A stretch of 64,000 nucleotides of DNA. Source: Nonlabens sp. Ci31. GTDB taxonomy: Bacteria; Bacteroidota; Bacteroidia; Flavobacteriales; Flavobacteriaceae. The DNA is taken from contig NZ_CP043633.1 in the NCBI RefSeq assembly GCF_012974865.1, positions 2,725,501-2,789,500 on the forward strand. Reading direction: 5' to 3'. The position numbers and the translations under genes are program-made. Of this stretch, positions 15,970 to 25,409 are shown one piece after another (positions within the stretch are counted from its first letter, which is position 1; the number at the start of each line of letters is the position of its first letter). A model generated the notes under the pieces. That model had not been told where the DNA came from. It was given only the letters and a program-made list of their open reading frames with translations, and did no database searches.

Positions 15970-18942
15970 TTATCTTTTGAGAGAAAAATGCCCCTTAAAA
16001 CTGCGGCCATCAATTAATTCCACAAGGTACCAATAATCGGTACTAGGCATAGGCTTACCGTTATACATTCCATTCCACCCAGGTCCAACTGGGCTTATTT
16101 GTTTTAAAAGTTTTCCAAAACGATTAAAAATGTAGATCTGTGCGTCTGGTTCGGTTTCAATCGCAGTTACTTGCCAGTAGTCGTGAAACCCGTCTTCATT
16201 AGGGGTGAAATAAGGAGGCGCGGCGATTATGGTTGCTGGAGCTGTTACCAGGTCACAACCATTAAAATCTCGTACATAAACGGTGTAATATCCAGGAAGT
16301 AAATTGGTAAAAACATTACTTTCCTGAAAAATAAAGTTGTCGATGCTGTATTCAAAGGGACCATCTCCGATAACGGACACCTCAATGCGGTTGGATCTCA
16401 AGGTAAATTGTTCAATTACTACCGTGACAATTTGAGTGGTTTGGAAATTAGTCACTGTTGTGGAGCTGCTATCTTCACAGCCGTTTTGATCTGTTGCAAT
16501 TACAGTATAGGTTCCCTCATCAGTAATGCTGATACTCGATGTGGTAGCTCCTGTATCCCACAAATAAGTGGCAAAACCTGGAGTTGCCTCAATAATGCCC
16601 TCTTCGGTAATACATTTTGAGAAGTCAGCTGTGGTGTTGACTATAGGTTTAGGAAATACTTCTAAACGCAAAGGCTGTACATCATAACAAATAGCTATAT
16701 CGTTGTTCTCTAAGCGTACCCATAAAACTTCTTGTATCATGGTATTTGAATAATTAGTATTCAAAGGATTATCATCTAATTCTGCATCTTGTAGTGAACT
16801 ATGAAATGTAGTTGTAAGATTTCCAGATTGTGTATTTTCAATAGAGGCTATTAAAGAATTCAAATCAAAAACGGCTACTAAATCTCTAGATTCATCATCA
16901 CAAATAGCCATATCATTTATTATAGGAATCACAGGCTGTGCTACTACATGAAGATCAAAAGAAACCACTTCATAGCAATTTGTGTTGGTCACATTCTCAT
17001 AGCGTATGAAAATCTCTTCATTAGCCATAGTATTGTCGTATGGGGAACTAATTGGGTTCTGTCTCAAGTTTGCTTCATTTTGAGATGCATAAAAGGAATA
17101 CTCAACTAGTATCGGGTCCTGAGTTCCCAAACCTTGAACAGCTGCAATGTCTAAATCAAATGATTCTATATTATCGTTACTAAAATCGTCACACAGGATC
17201 AAATCGTCTACCATCGATGCTACAGGAATGCTGTTAATAGTCACATCAAAAGAAGTAGTTATATAGCAACCGTTTGACATCCGGTTATCGATTCTTATAA
17301 AATAGGTACCGCTAGCAACTGGATCGTTATCAGCTATGGAATTAAAATCGTTCTCTGCATCTTGAAGACTGGAATGAATAGTAACTTCAAAATTGTTGGT
17401 GTTTTGAATACCTAAGGCACTCATTCTCGTAGCAGTAAAGTCTAAGGGTGCGATACCATCATTGGAACTGTCATCGCATAAAAATAGGTCACTAACGGTA
17501 TTTATAAAAGGAGTATCGACTATTTGGATAATGCGACTGGAATTAAAAACATCTGTAGGAGTCGTAATCACCAGACTTACGGTATAGGTGCCAGCAATGG
17601 TGTATACATGAGTAGGATTTATCAGCGTAGAACTGTTATCTATACCACTTGCTATATCTCCAAAATCCCAAAGAACAGAATTATTAGGACAAGTGGCTAT
17701 TTCATCTGCAATGAGTTGGGTAGAGGCTGTGCTGCAACCTTCTATTACAGAAAATGACGGGTTAAAAAAGGCGTTGTAAAAAGGAGGCAAACCTTCCTTA
17801 CTTGTTGTCCCTGGAGTTAATGGCAAACCGTTGTATTGAAAGTTACATAATGCACCTATACTATTAGGGTTGTTAATTACTGCGAGCCATTCTTGTTCAT
17901 CACGGGCATAGTATATCTTTTTATCGGGGGCAATTTGTAGCGCACCACGAGTCACATCATCATTAGGATTGTTTGCATCACTTTGATAAATAAGAACTGG
18001 ATTGTTTTCAAAATTAGGGGCTGTAGTATCGTATTGTAGCAACCGTCTTTCGGCTGCTATAAGCCCATTTCCTAATGTATTGAGATCCACATACACCAGT
18101 CTCGAGTCTAAGGAAAACTCCGTTCCATAAGCTTGATAGCCGGCAGGAAAATTCATCCTTACAGGGTTATTCACCACACCAGTACGGTTATCAAAATCAA
18201 ATAACCAGGCGCCTACACCAGATTCATCTGGGATGCTCGTGTCCACATAAAATTGTGTCATCATAGCTACTTTTGTGCCATCTGGAGATACTTTTAAGTA
18301 CCCCCGTTTATCTGTAGTGCGAGTAGCCTGACTGAGAGAATTTACAGTAGCCGACAAATCCATCCCATTAGGCGTTAGTTTAAAAGCATAAAACTGATTA
18401 AAACTTAAACTACCTGAAATACTTTCTGCATAGGTAACGATCCATGCGTCTTGACCGTTTGCGGCAACTGCTCCAAATAACTTTTCTGTACTGTTAGCCA
18501 GTAAACTGATGTTTTTTTGGGAAACGATCACATCGCCAGTCCCAGCATTTAAATTCATGTCTACAACCGAATAATAAAGGCCTGTGGTAGTACCTATCGA
18601 AATAGAAAAAACATAATAGAGATCGGGGTTATTTGGTAAAGGAATCACAATAGCAGACTGTGTACTGGAAGGATTTCCAAATAAGCCATTACCATTGGGC
18701 ATGACCAGGTGATTGCGATCCCATACGCTAATTCCATCCGTATAAAAAAGTAATCCGCCACAGGCATCTGAGATAGCAGAGCAGCCTTCTATAGTGTTTA
18801 GTTGTCCTATGTTATTAGTTACAGGAACGCCCGTATTAAAATCAATCCCTGCATTAGAACCAAAAAACCACCAATTAGCTTGATTTTGTGACACTACAGG
18901 AAGAGCTAGCAGCAGTAGGAAGATGGAAACAAATTTTCTCAC
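15970..18942 (-). CDS. T9SS type B sorting-domain surface protein with PKD domain
   Basis: This 990-residue protein has a signal peptide (MRKFVSIFLLLLALPVVS). An N-terminal region of about 380 residues (WWFFGSNAGIDFNTG... and repeated strand motifs) resembles a beta-propeller and is shared with the 1767-residue protein at 31.9-37.2 kb. A PKD-like domain (VLWDFGDIASG...HVYTIAGTYTVSLVI) follows, then three repeats of about 95 residues marked by LCDDSSND, LCDDFSND and ICDDESRD. An Ig-like segment comes next, and the C-terminus is a gliding-motility/T9SS type B domain (PYFTPNEDGFHDYWQVT...DYWYLVELIDG...KGHFSLKR). It is exported by the Sec pathway and type IX system and likely mediates adhesion or binds polymers. 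Confidence 0.88.
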   Translation of the reverse strand: MRKFVSIFLLLLALPVVSQNQANWWFFGSNAGIDFNTGVPVTNNIGQLNTIEGCSAISDACGGLLFYTDGISVWDRNHLVMPNGNGLFGNPSSTQSAIVIPLPNNPDLYYVFSISIGTTTGLYYSVVDMNLNAGTGDVIVSQKNISLLANSTEKLFGAVAANGQDAWIVTYAESISGSLSFNQFYAFKLTPNGMDLSATVNSLSQATRTTDKRGYLKVSPDGTKVAMMTQFYVDTSIPDESGVGAWLFDFDNRTGVVNNPVRMNFPAGYQAYGTEFSLDSRLVYVDLNTLGNGLIAAERRLLQYDTTAPNFENNPVLIYQSDANNPNDDVTRGALQIAPDKKIYYARDEQEWLAVINNPNSIGALCNFQYNGLPLTPGTTSKEGLPPFYNAFFNPSFSVIEGCSTASTQLIADEIATCPNNSVLWDFGDIASGIDNSSTLINPTHVYTIAGTYTVSLVITTPTDVFNSSRIIQIVDTPFINTVSDLFLCDDSSNDGIAPLDFTATRMSALGIQNTNNFEVTIHSSLQDAENDFNSIADNDPVASGTYFIRIDNRMSNGCYITTSFDVTINSIPVASMVDDLILCDDFSNDNIESFDLDIAAVQGLGTQDPILVEYSFYASQNEANLRQNPISSPYDNTMANEEIFIRYENVTNTNCYEVVSFDLHVVAQPVIPIINDMAICDDESRDLVAVFDLNSLIASIENTQSGNLTTTFHSSLQDAELDDNPLNTNYSNTMIQEVLWVRLENNDIAICYDVQPLRLEVFPKPIVNTTADFSKCITEEGIIEATPGFATYLWDTGATTSSISITDEGTYTVIATDQNGCEDSSSTTVTNFQTTQIVTVVIEQFTLRSNRIEVSVIGDGPFEYSIDNFIFQESNVFTNLLPGYYTVYVRDFNGCDLVTAPATIIAAPPYFTPNEDGFHDYWQVTAIETEPDAQIYIFNRFGKLLKQISPVGPGWNGMYNGKPMPSTDYWYLVELIDGRSFKGHFSLKR

Positions 18943-19054
18943 ACTTTAAAAATATAGAAATAAATTAATACGATCGTTACTATTCAGATTAATTCATTTT
19001 TACCATTCTGAATATGTCGATGCCTAATTTGTGGTGTATGGAAAGCCTGTCATT

Positions 19055-19084
19055 AAAAATGCCCGCTATAAAGCAGGCATTTTT
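19055..19084. terminator. Terminator downstream of ilvE
   Basis: AAAAATGCC pairs with GGCATTTTT, enclosing a further short GC stem around TATAAA. It ends the leftward ilvE transcript and has A/T-runs on both sides. Confidence 0.8.
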
Positions 19085-19106
19085 AATAAAATAATTCATC
19101 TGATAT

Positions 19107-20168
19107 TTAGATTTGAACTCTCCAGCCATGACGATCTTCAGCACGATTGTATTGAATATCTTTTAAAGCTTTCATCAATTGAGCAGCATAGGAATTTGTT
19201 AATACAGGAAGTTCGTATTTGAAATCTTCATGCTTATACCCTTTAATAGGAACAATCACCGCGGCAGTTCCACTACCAAAGATTTCTTTAAGAGTTCCAT
19301 CATTAGAAGCTTCTTTTAATTCCTTAACAGAAACACGTCTTTCTTCAACAGTAATACCGTGATCTTTTGCCATTTGTATCACACTTCTACGGGTAACCCC
19401 GTTAAGAATACGGTCATTATGAGGCGCAGTGAGTAATGTGTCTCCTATTCGTACGAATATGTTCATGGTACCAGCTTCCTCCAAGTATTCATGAGAAGCA
19501 GCATCAGTCCATATAATTTGTTGATATCCTTCTTGAATCGCAAGGTTGTTTGGGTAGAAACTAGCCGCATAATTTCCAGCAGCTTTTGCATAACCTACTC
19601 CGCCATTGGCTGCTCTAGAAAATTCTGAGGCGATAACAACACGTACATCTCCTTTGTAATAAGCAAATGCAGGGGACATGATGATCATGAATTTATATTC
19701 TGTTGAAGGTGCTGCAGCAACACCATTTTCACTGGCTATCATAAATGGTCTTAGGTAAAGTGATAATCCCTCACCGTATCGTACCCATTCTTTATCAAGA
19801 TTCACAAGTTTCTTAAGACCTTCTATAAAGATTTCCTCAGGAACTTGTGGCATAGCAAGACGTTTAGCACTTTCATTAAAACGTTTCCAATTGTCTTCTG
19901 GTCTGAAAAGAAATACTTCTCCAGTAGAATCTTTAAAAGCTTTCATCCCTTCAAAAATGGCCTGACCGTAATGAAATACCTTACAGCTAGGTTCAATTTG
20001 AATAGGGCCATAAGGTTTTATCTCTGCGGTCTTCCATGATCCATTGCTCCAAGTACATTCTAGCATGTGGTCTGTAAAAGTCTTGCCGAAGGTTAAATTA
20101 TCAAAATCAATCTTGCTGATTTTTGATTCTTTTACCTTATCTATAACGATTTCGTGAGTAGGAGTCAT
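19107..20168 (-). CDS. ilvE: Branched-chain amino acid aminotransferase
   Basis: This 353-residue class IV PLP aminotransferase makes or degrades Val, Leu and Ile by transamination with 2-oxoglutarate/glutamate in the cytoplasm. Features include FHYGQAIFEGMKAFKDSTGE, YLRPFMIASENG, the PLP-lysine region GVGYAKAAGNYAASF, and YLEEAGTMNIFVRIGDTLLT. The length fits the larger bacterial/eukaryotic-like IlvE subgroup. A TAnnTTTG-type promoter element sits 19 bp upstream, sharing a short divergent control region with the DUF4920 lipoprotein gene. A terminator follows. Confidence 0.94.
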   Translation of the reverse strand: MTPTHEIVIDKVKESKISKIDFDNLTFGKTFTDHMLECTWSNGSWKTAEIKPYGPIQIEPSCKVFHYGQAIFEGMKAFKDSTGEVFLFRPEDNWKRFNESAKRLAMPQVPEEIFIEGLKKLVNLDKEWVRYGEGLSLYLRPFMIASENGVAAAPSTEYKFMIIMSPAFAYYKGDVRVVIASEFSRAANGGVGYAKAAGNYAASFYPNNLAIQEGYQQIIWTDAASHEYLEEAGTMNIFVRIGDTLLTAPHNDRILNGVTRRSVIQMAKDHGITVEERRVSVKELKEASNDGTLKEIFGSGTAAVIVPIKGYKHEDFKYELPVLTNSYAAQLMKALKDIQYNRAEDRHGWRVQI

Positions 20169-20186
20169 GCTGGTTTATTTTTTTTG

Positions 20187-20194
20187 CAAATATA
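20187..20194 (-). promoter_or_regulatory. Candidate Bacteroidota -7 element for ilvE
   Basis: TATATTTG on the minus strand matches TAnnTTTG perfectly, 19 bp from the ilvE start. No good -33 TTTG was found at the expected spacing. Confidence 0.45.
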
Positions 20195-20230
20195 CTTCAT
20201 TAGGACTAGGAATAAATGCAAACGAATTCC

Positions 20231-20238
20231 TAAATTTG
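20231..20238 (+). promoter_or_regulatory. Candidate Bacteroidota -7 element for the DUF4920 gene
   Basis: TAAATTTG matches TAnnTTTG perfectly, 16 bp upstream of the ATG at 20255. The -33 element is not evident. Confidence 0.45.
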
Positions 20239-20254
20239 TTTAAATTATAAACTT

Positions 20255-20806
20255 ATGAAACAGTTCATTATAGCAGTATTTGCATTTTTTTTATTGATAG
20301 GATGCAAAGAACAGAAACAAGAAGAAGAAATGCCGGCTATTAATGACGAGCAAGTTCAAGAAATGGCTTTTATGGATTACGGCGCTGAGTTTTCTAACAA
20401 TGACGTTATCGATGCTATGGAATTAGGAGCTATGTATAAGACTATGAAAGTAGGCGACACCACAGCAGTAAAAGTAAAAGGAATTATTGCAGAGGTATGC
20501 GTAAATAAAGGATGCTGGATTAAAATGCCAGTAGGAGATGCTTCAGCGACAGTTAAATTTAAAGATTATGGTTTTTTCCTTCCTAAGAATGGTCAAGGAA
20601 AAGAAGTTATTTTAAATGGAAAAGCATTTAAAAACATTACTCCTGTAGAAGAATTACGTCACTATGCTGAAGATGCTGGAAAATCTAAAGAAGAAGTTGC
20701 AGCAATTACAGAAGAAGAAGTTACTTTAAGCTTTGTTGCAGATGGTGCTCTTGTGGAGAAGTTTGACAATCCAGATGTAGAAGAAGCTGCAAAAACAGAA
20801 GAATAA
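20255..20806 (+). CDS. DUF4920 lipoprotein
   Basis: This 183-residue protein has a lipoprotein signal peptide (FFLLIGC). The DUF4920 domain follows: MDYGAEFSNNDVIDAMEL, then VKGIIAEVCVNKGCWIKMPV and VKFKDYGFFLPKNGQGKEVI. The conserved VCxxKGCW stretch, with two cysteines, could bind a metal or form a disulfide. A C-terminal acidic tail follows. Its stop is immediately followed by the ATG of mnmD with no gap, so the two are translationally coupled despite having no obvious functional link. Exact function unknown. Confidence 0.85.
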   Translation: MKQFIIAVFAFFLLIGCKEQKQEEEMPAINDEQVQEMAFMDYGAEFSNNDVIDAMELGAMYKTMKVGDTTAVKVKGIIAEVCVNKGCWIKMPVGDASATVKFKDYGFFLPKNGQGKEVILNGKAFKNITPVEELRHYAEDAGKSKEEVAAITEEEVTLSFVADGALVEKFDNPDVEEAAKTEE

Positions 20807-21511
20807 ATGAAGCGTGAGATCATAACTACAGGCGATGGATCAAAAACCATTCACATGCCCGATCTCAACGAGCAATACCATTCCAAACACGGCGCCTTGC
20901 AAGAGGCGCTTCATGTTTTTATAGAAATGGGTTTAGAACATTTCTTAAAAGTCACAAATTCCCAAGCTGACTTGAGCTCTTTAAAGGGAAAGCGTTATTT
21001 TCACTTGGAGCCCCTTCAGATTCTTGAGTACGGTTTTGGAACTGGTCTTAATGCTATGCTCACGGCTCAGCAGGAATATCATATACCTATGGTTTATACC
21101 GCAGTAGAGGCTTTTCCTATCAATGAGGAAGAAGTTCTCGAGATGGATTACGGTCAGTTTTTAAAAGACCAGCCATTGTATGAAGCTCTGCATCAATCTG
21201 GCTGGGAGGAAAATCAAGAGATTACATCACATTTCACCTTGTGTAAACAGCAAAAAACTTTTGAAAAAATTGAAAATAAGGATCAATTTGACTTGATCTA
21301 TTTTGATGCTTTTGGTCCGCGTACCCAACCAGAATTATGGACAGAGGCTATTTTTAACGCTGCATATAAGGCATTAAAGAATGGTGGTGTTTTAACCACT
21401 TATTGTGCCGCCGGGCAGGTGCGACGCAATATGCAAATTGCTGGATTTATGGTAGAGCGTTTGCCAGGACCACCGGGAAAAAGAGAAATGCTTAGAGCTA
21501 CTAAGAAATAA
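20807..21511 (+). CDS. mnmD: tRNA 5-methylaminomethyl-2-thiouridine methyltransferase (MnmD)
   Basis: This 234-residue SAM-dependent methyltransferase corresponds to the stand-alone N-terminal half of MnmC; the FAD oxidoreductase half is absent. It completes mnm5s2U at wobble position 34 of tRNAs for Lys, Glu and Gln. Motifs are LEYGFGTGLNAMLTA (SAM-binding glycine loop), DLIYFDAFGPRTQPELWTEA (catalytic region) and GGVLTTYCAAGQVRRNM. It starts directly after the DUF4920 stop. Cytoplasmic. Confidence 0.9.
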   Translation: MKREIITTGDGSKTIHMPDLNEQYHSKHGALQEALHVFIEMGLEHFLKVTNSQADLSSLKGKRYFHLEPLQILEYGFGTGLNAMLTAQQEYHIPMVYTAVEAFPINEEEVLEMDYGQFLKDQPLYEALHQSGWEENQEITSHFTLCKQQKTFEKIENKDQFDLIYFDAFGPRTQPELWTEAIFNAAYKALKNGGVLTTYCAAGQVRRNMQIAGFMVERLPGPPGKREMLRATKK

Positions 21512-21731
21512 GAATCAGGATGGTAAAAAAGAACAATTCATTTCAATATCCAAATACGTGGGATTGATCAATTTAACCGCCTTTATTTAAAAGCATTGTT
21601 TAGAACTTATCTAATAATCCCTTAACTTAAGTATTATCCATCCTATCAAATTTTGTATTCGATAGAGAAAATTGGATGATCATCATCAATCATTTAGCAA
21701 ATACTTAAGGTGAGAACTTTACAAGTACTGC

Positions 21732-21739
21732 TATATTTG
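21732..21739 (+). promoter_or_regulatory. Candidate Bacteroidota -7 element for pepD
   Basis: TATATTTG, a perfect TAnnTTTG match, lies 18 bp upstream of the pepD ATG. The -33 region is not convincing. Confidence 0.45.
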
Positions 21740-21757
21740 TAAAAATCATAAATTTTT

Positions 21758-23215
21758 ATGTCCAAAGAAGTAAGAGAACAAGAACCGCAATTATTATGGA
21801 ATCATTTTGCAGATTTAAATGCTGTTCCACGACCTTCTAAAAAAGAAGAGCGTGTTCGTGCATTTATGGTAGCATTTGGTAAATCACTTGACCTCGAAGT
21901 GATAGAGGATGCCATAGGTAATGTGATTATTAGAAAACCTGCTACTTCAGGAATGGAGGACCGCGAGAGTATCATCATGCAATCTCACCTAGACATGGTG
22001 CATCAAAAGAATAATGATACCGACTTCGATTTTCTAACCCAAGGAATTGACATGTTTGTTAAAGGGGACATTATCAAAGCTAGAGGTACTACTTTAGGAG
22101 CAGATAACGGTATAGGAGTCGCCGCAATCATGGCGGTACTTTCCTCAAAAGATATAGCACATCCAGCTATAGAAGCCTTGTTTACTATAGACGAAGAAAC
22201 GGGAATGACCGGAGCAAAGGAACTAGATAAAACTATTCTTACTTCAAAAATTCTATTGAACTTAGATACAGAAGAAGATGACGAGATAGACATAGGTTGT
22301 GCCGGTGGCGTAGATGTTACAGCAACTAAAAGTTATGCATTAGATACTGTTTCTAATGAGTATGTCTCTAAAAAAATTACGGTAAAAGGTCTTAACGGTG
22401 GTCATAGTGGTATGGACATTATTAAAGGATTGGGTAATGCAAATAAAATGATCACGCGTCTTGTAGATTCCATGCAAAAGAAAGGCGCTGTTCATTTTCA
22501 GTCCTTGAATGGCGGTAGTTTAAGAAATGCCATACCTCGTGAAGCTGCTGCTGTTGTTAGCTTTCGCGAAAGCGATAACGATTCCATTATTAAGACATTT
22601 AATAATTGTAAAGAGGCTATTCTAGACGAATATAAATCTCTAGAAGAAAACCTTAGTATCACCATAGAGGCTGCAGATAAGGGTAAAGTCCTTACTGAAA
22701 GCGATAGCCGTGATTTAGTATATTGCTTATTAGGAATTTATAATGGAGTGTACCGTATGAGTCCAGATATAGATGGTCTTGTAGAAACTTCTAACAACTT
22801 AGCTCGAGTAACTTTAGAAAACGGGGAATTGCAGATTGCTTGTTTGACAAGATCTTCTGTAAAAAGTTCTAAGACCGATCTTTCTTCCAGTATTGTTGCT
22901 GTAATGAAGCTTGCAAAAATGGAAACCAAACTCTCTGGTAATTATCCAGGATGGCAACCTAATGCGAGCAGTGCCATGTTAGATATTACCAAAGCAAAAT
23001 ATACAGAACTGTTCGATCATCAACCTAGAGTAGTAGCCTGTCACGCAGGACTAGAATGTGGTCTTTTAGGAGAGCGTTATCCAGGGCTGGACATGATTTC
23101 CTTTGGGCCCAATATAAGAAGAGCACACAGTCCAGATGAGTATGTAGAAATCACATCAGTGCAGAAGTTTTGGAAGCTTCTTTTAGAAGTTTTAAAAGAG
23201 ATTCCTAAAACTTAG
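21758..23215 (+). CDS. pepD: Aminoacyl-histidine dipeptidase (Xaa-His dipeptidase)
   Basis: This 485-residue M20-family zinc metallopeptidase hydrolyses Xaa-His and other dipeptides in the cytoplasm. Metal and catalytic motifs are visible: MQSHLDMVHQKN (His, Asp), GADNGIGVA (Asp), FTIDEETGMTGA (Glu-Glu), LNLDTEEDDEI, and CHAGLECGLLGERYPGLDMI near the C-terminus. Length matches PepD. The coding sequence includes one iterated palindrome (22560-22574, encoding SFRES). It is monocistronic, with its own promoter-like element and a terminator downstream. Confidence 0.93.
   Translation: MSKEVREQEPQLLWNHFADLNAVPRPSKKEERVRAFMVAFGKSLDLEVIEDAIGNVIIRKPATSGMEDRESIIMQSHLDMVHQKNNDTDFDFLTQGIDMFVKGDIIKARGTTLGADNGIGVAAIMAVLSSKDIAHPAIEALFTIDEETGMTGAKELDKTILTSKILLNLDTEEDDEIDIGCAGGVDVTATKSYALDTVSNEYVSKKITVKGLNGGHSGMDIIKGLGNANKMITRLVDSMQKKGAVHFQSLNGGSLRNAIPREAAAVVSFRESDNDSIIKTFNNCKEAILDEYKSLEENLSITIEAADKGKVLTESDSRDLVYCLLGIYNGVYRMSPDIDGLVETSNNLARVTLENGELQIACLTRSSVKSSKTDLSSSIVAVMKLAKMETKLSGNYPGWQPNASSAMLDITKAKYTELFDHQPRVVACHAGLECGLLGERYPGLDMISFGPNIRRAHSPDEYVEITSVQKFWKLLLEVLKEIPKT
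22560..22574. repeat. Iterated palindrome GCTTTCGCGAAAGC inside pepD
   Basis: A perfect 14-bp palindrome plus one flanking base, inside the coding sequence, read as FRES (same frame use as in the SRPBCC gene). Confidence 0.9.
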
Positions 23216-23238
23216 TCGTTTTATAGAATATACTAAAG

Positions 23239-23265
23239 CTCTTGAGAAATCAAGAGTTTTTTTTT
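23239..23265 (+). terminator. Terminator after pepD
   Basis: CTCTTG pairs with CAAGAG across a 6-nt loop and is followed by nine T residues. Confidence 0.85.
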
Positions 23266-23385
23266 GTTAGGACATTAAACAAGCAACTATAGCTCCAAGG
23301 GGCATTGATTTGTAATTCCAGAAAAATGATAGTTCCAAATTTGTCTGGAATCTAACAGTACGACTTTTGGATGAATAGAAAATTA

Positions 23386-24144
23386 CTACTCAAACCTAAA
23401 CTCTATCTTCCCATTCTCAAAAACGACATTTTTGGAAGGAAAAATGCTTTGTAATTGGTTAGAAGCTATAAAATCGACGGTAGATTGATGGGTAATGTTA
23501 CCTTTATGTATGCTCACGACTTCATCGCTTAAGGACATGGCAAGTTGGATTTCGTGCGTGGCATAAATAATTGTTTTTCCCTTTTCATGACAGTAATCTC
23601 TCAATAGCAGTAGCAAATCGGCTTTGTGATTGATGTCGAGGTGGCTGGTAGGCTCATCCATAAGTATGTATTCCGTGTCTTGAACGATAGCTCTGGCAAT
23701 TAAAACTCGTTGCAACTGGCCATCACTCAAGGTCCCTGCTCTTCGGTTTTCCAATCCTTTAAGATCAAAACTCTCTAAGACTTCATTGATGATTTCACGG
23801 TCTGCATCACTAAGCTTTCCTATATAGTTGGTGTAGGGCGCGCGACTTAATTCTAATAATTCTCTAACACTTAAGAAGAAGCTAAAAGCCCTTTCGGTCA
23901 GTACTATCGAGATAAATCGGGAACGTTCTAGTGCGTTATAATCCCTCCAGTTTTGATTTTCTAAGAGCACCTTTCCGTTGATGAGGTGTTGCCCACTAGC
24001 TATGGCTCTTAATAAAGTAGATTTCCCTGATCCATTGGCTCCTATAATGGATATGAGTTTCGCTTTCGCGAAAGCGAGATCGCCAGCATACTCAGCCACA
24101 ACACAATGGCCATATCCTACCTGTATGTTTTCTAGTTGAATCAT
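23386..24144 (-). CDS. ABC transporter ATP-binding protein, FecE/BtuD type (probable vitamin B12 import)
   Basis: This 252-residue ATPase powers import of iron-siderophore or cobalamin through the adjacent permease. Motifs: Walker A SIIGANGSGKSTLLRAI, signature LSDGQLQRVLIARA, Walker B YILMDEPTSHLDI, and switch histidine YATHEIQLAM. It shares one base with the permease stop, so the two are tightly coupled. Together with the BtuF-like protein and the riboswitch-controlled TonB receptor nearby, cobalamin is the most likely substrate. An iterated palindrome (24061-24076) lies in the coding region just before Walker A, encoding AFAKA. Confidence 0.87.
   Translation of the reverse strand: MIQLENIQVGYGHCVVAEYAGDLAFAKAKLISIIGANGSGKSTLLRAIASGQHLINGKVLLENQNWRDYNALERSRFISIVLTERAFSFFLSVRELLELSRAPYTNYIGKLSDADREIINEVLESFDLKGLENRRAGTLSDGQLQRVLIARAIVQDTEYILMDEPTSHLDINHKADLLLLLRDYCHEKGKTIIYATHEIQLAMSLSDEVVSIHKGNITHQSTVDFIASNQLQSIFPSKNVVFENGKIEFRFE
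24061..24076. repeat. Iterated palindrome GCTTTCGCGAAAGC inside the BtuD-like gene
   Basis: A perfect 16-bp palindrome coding for part of LAFAKAK, in a different reading frame from the pepD and SRPBCC copies. Confidence 0.9.
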
Positions 24145-25151
24145 TAAAAGTGTAAATTACGTTTTCTCATGATGAGCCAGATGATTAGTGGCGCACCTAG
24201 TAACGAGGTCACTGCGTTAATAGGTAAGGAATAGTTGGAAAATGGCAGTTGTGATACCAGATCGCAAAAGAGGAGGAGAGTGGCCCCTAATAATAAGACG
24301 GTAGGGATTAATATTTTGTGATTCACTGTAGGTAATAAGAGTCGGGCTAAATGTGGTACAGCAAGACCTATAAAAGCAATAGGCCCAGCAAAAGCAGTAA
24401 TACTACCTGCGAGAATACTGGTAATTATAATGATGATCCAACGTGTTTTCTTAATATTGATTCCTAGACTAAGCGCATAACTTTCTCCTAATAACAAAGC
24501 ATTCAATGGTTTGATGATCCAAAGTAATAAGAACATAGCAATTACAAACAACAAAACTATAATTAGTAAATCATCCCAATTGATACTTCCTAAACTTCCT
24601 AAAGACCAAAATACATAACGCTGCAATTCTTCACTACTGCTGAAGTAACTTAAAATACCTACCACGGCGCTGCTCAAACTACCAACCATCAATCCTACAA
24701 TCAATAAACCCATAGTGTCTTTGATTCTAAGCGACATGAGAATAATCAATAATAATACGGCTAGACTTCCTACAACGCTTGCTGTAATGATCCCGAAACC
24801 AGAAATAGCGCCTATTCCTAGAGCTGTTGCGCCCATAATAACCAGTGCCACGCCTAATCCTGCGCCACTAGAAATACCGAGAACAAAAGGACCCGCCAGT
24901 GGGTTCCTAAAGAGCGTTTGCATGAGTAATCCTGCAATGGCAAGTCCAGCACCAGTAAGCACTGCCATGACTGCACGAGGCAATCTCAAATCAGTGATGA
25001 TGTATCGTAATGTTGTACTTGTTTCTGGGTTTTCAAGGCCTAATAAGGCATCCAAAACCTGTTGAGGTCTTATATAAACGGTACCTAAACAAATGTCTGC
25101 TATAAAGAAGACTAAGAGCAGGGTACTGAGTATGATGAATTGTTTTCTCAA
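24144..25151 (-). CDS. ABC transporter permease, FecCD/BtuC type
   Basis: This 335-residue polytopic inner membrane protein has about 9-10 hydrophobic segments. The family is clear from GAGLAIAGLLMQTLFRNPLA and GPFVLGISSGAGLGVALVIM in the N-terminal half and LAGSITAFAGPIAFIGLAVP with PHLARLLLP in the C-terminal half. It forms the translocation channel of a type II importer for cobalamin or ferric siderophore. It is transcribed just before the ATPase gene (1-bp overlap). The periplasmic binding protein gene is 2.3 kb away on the same strand. Confidence 0.9.
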   Translation of the reverse strand: MRKQFIILSTLLLVFFIADICLGTVYIRPQQVLDALLGLENPETSTTLRYIITDLRLPRAVMAVLTGAGLAIAGLLMQTLFRNPLAGPFVLGISSGAGLGVALVIMGATALGIGAISGFGIITASVVGSLAVLLLIILMSLRIKDTMGLLIVGLMVGSLSSAVVGILSYFSSSEELQRYVFWSLGSLGSINWDDLLIIVLLFVIAMFLLLWIIKPLNALLLGESYALSLGINIKKTRWIIIIITSILAGSITAFAGPIAFIGLAVPHLARLLLPTVNHKILIPTVLLLGATLLLFCDLVSQLPFSNYSLPINAVTSLLGAPLIIWLIMRKRNLHF

Positions 25152-25330
25152 AGGGATAATGATAATCTCAATTTTTAAATAAAAAACGAAGGTAAGGTAG
25201 AAAGGAGCATCAGACTTTTTTATTAGGGGCTATTGTTTTCTTTAGCGATGTAACCTATATAAAGGGACTGCCTTTAAATTATAGGCGACCTATTGTTATA
25301 GAGCTTCAAATGGAACTACCAATTTTCAAC

Positions 25331-25381
25331 AAAAAAACGCCCATTGATTTAAACATATGTTCAAAACACTGGGTGTTTTAA
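25331..25381. terminator. Possible weak terminator after the SnoaL-like gene
   Basis: AAAACGCCCA can pair with TGGGTGTTTT (one G-T pair) across a long loop of about 20 nt. It lies downstream of the leftward lipoprotein gene. The long loop makes it uncertain. Confidence 0.4.
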
Positions 25382-25409
25382 GGTACATATTTAATTTGTT
25401 TTTATGGGA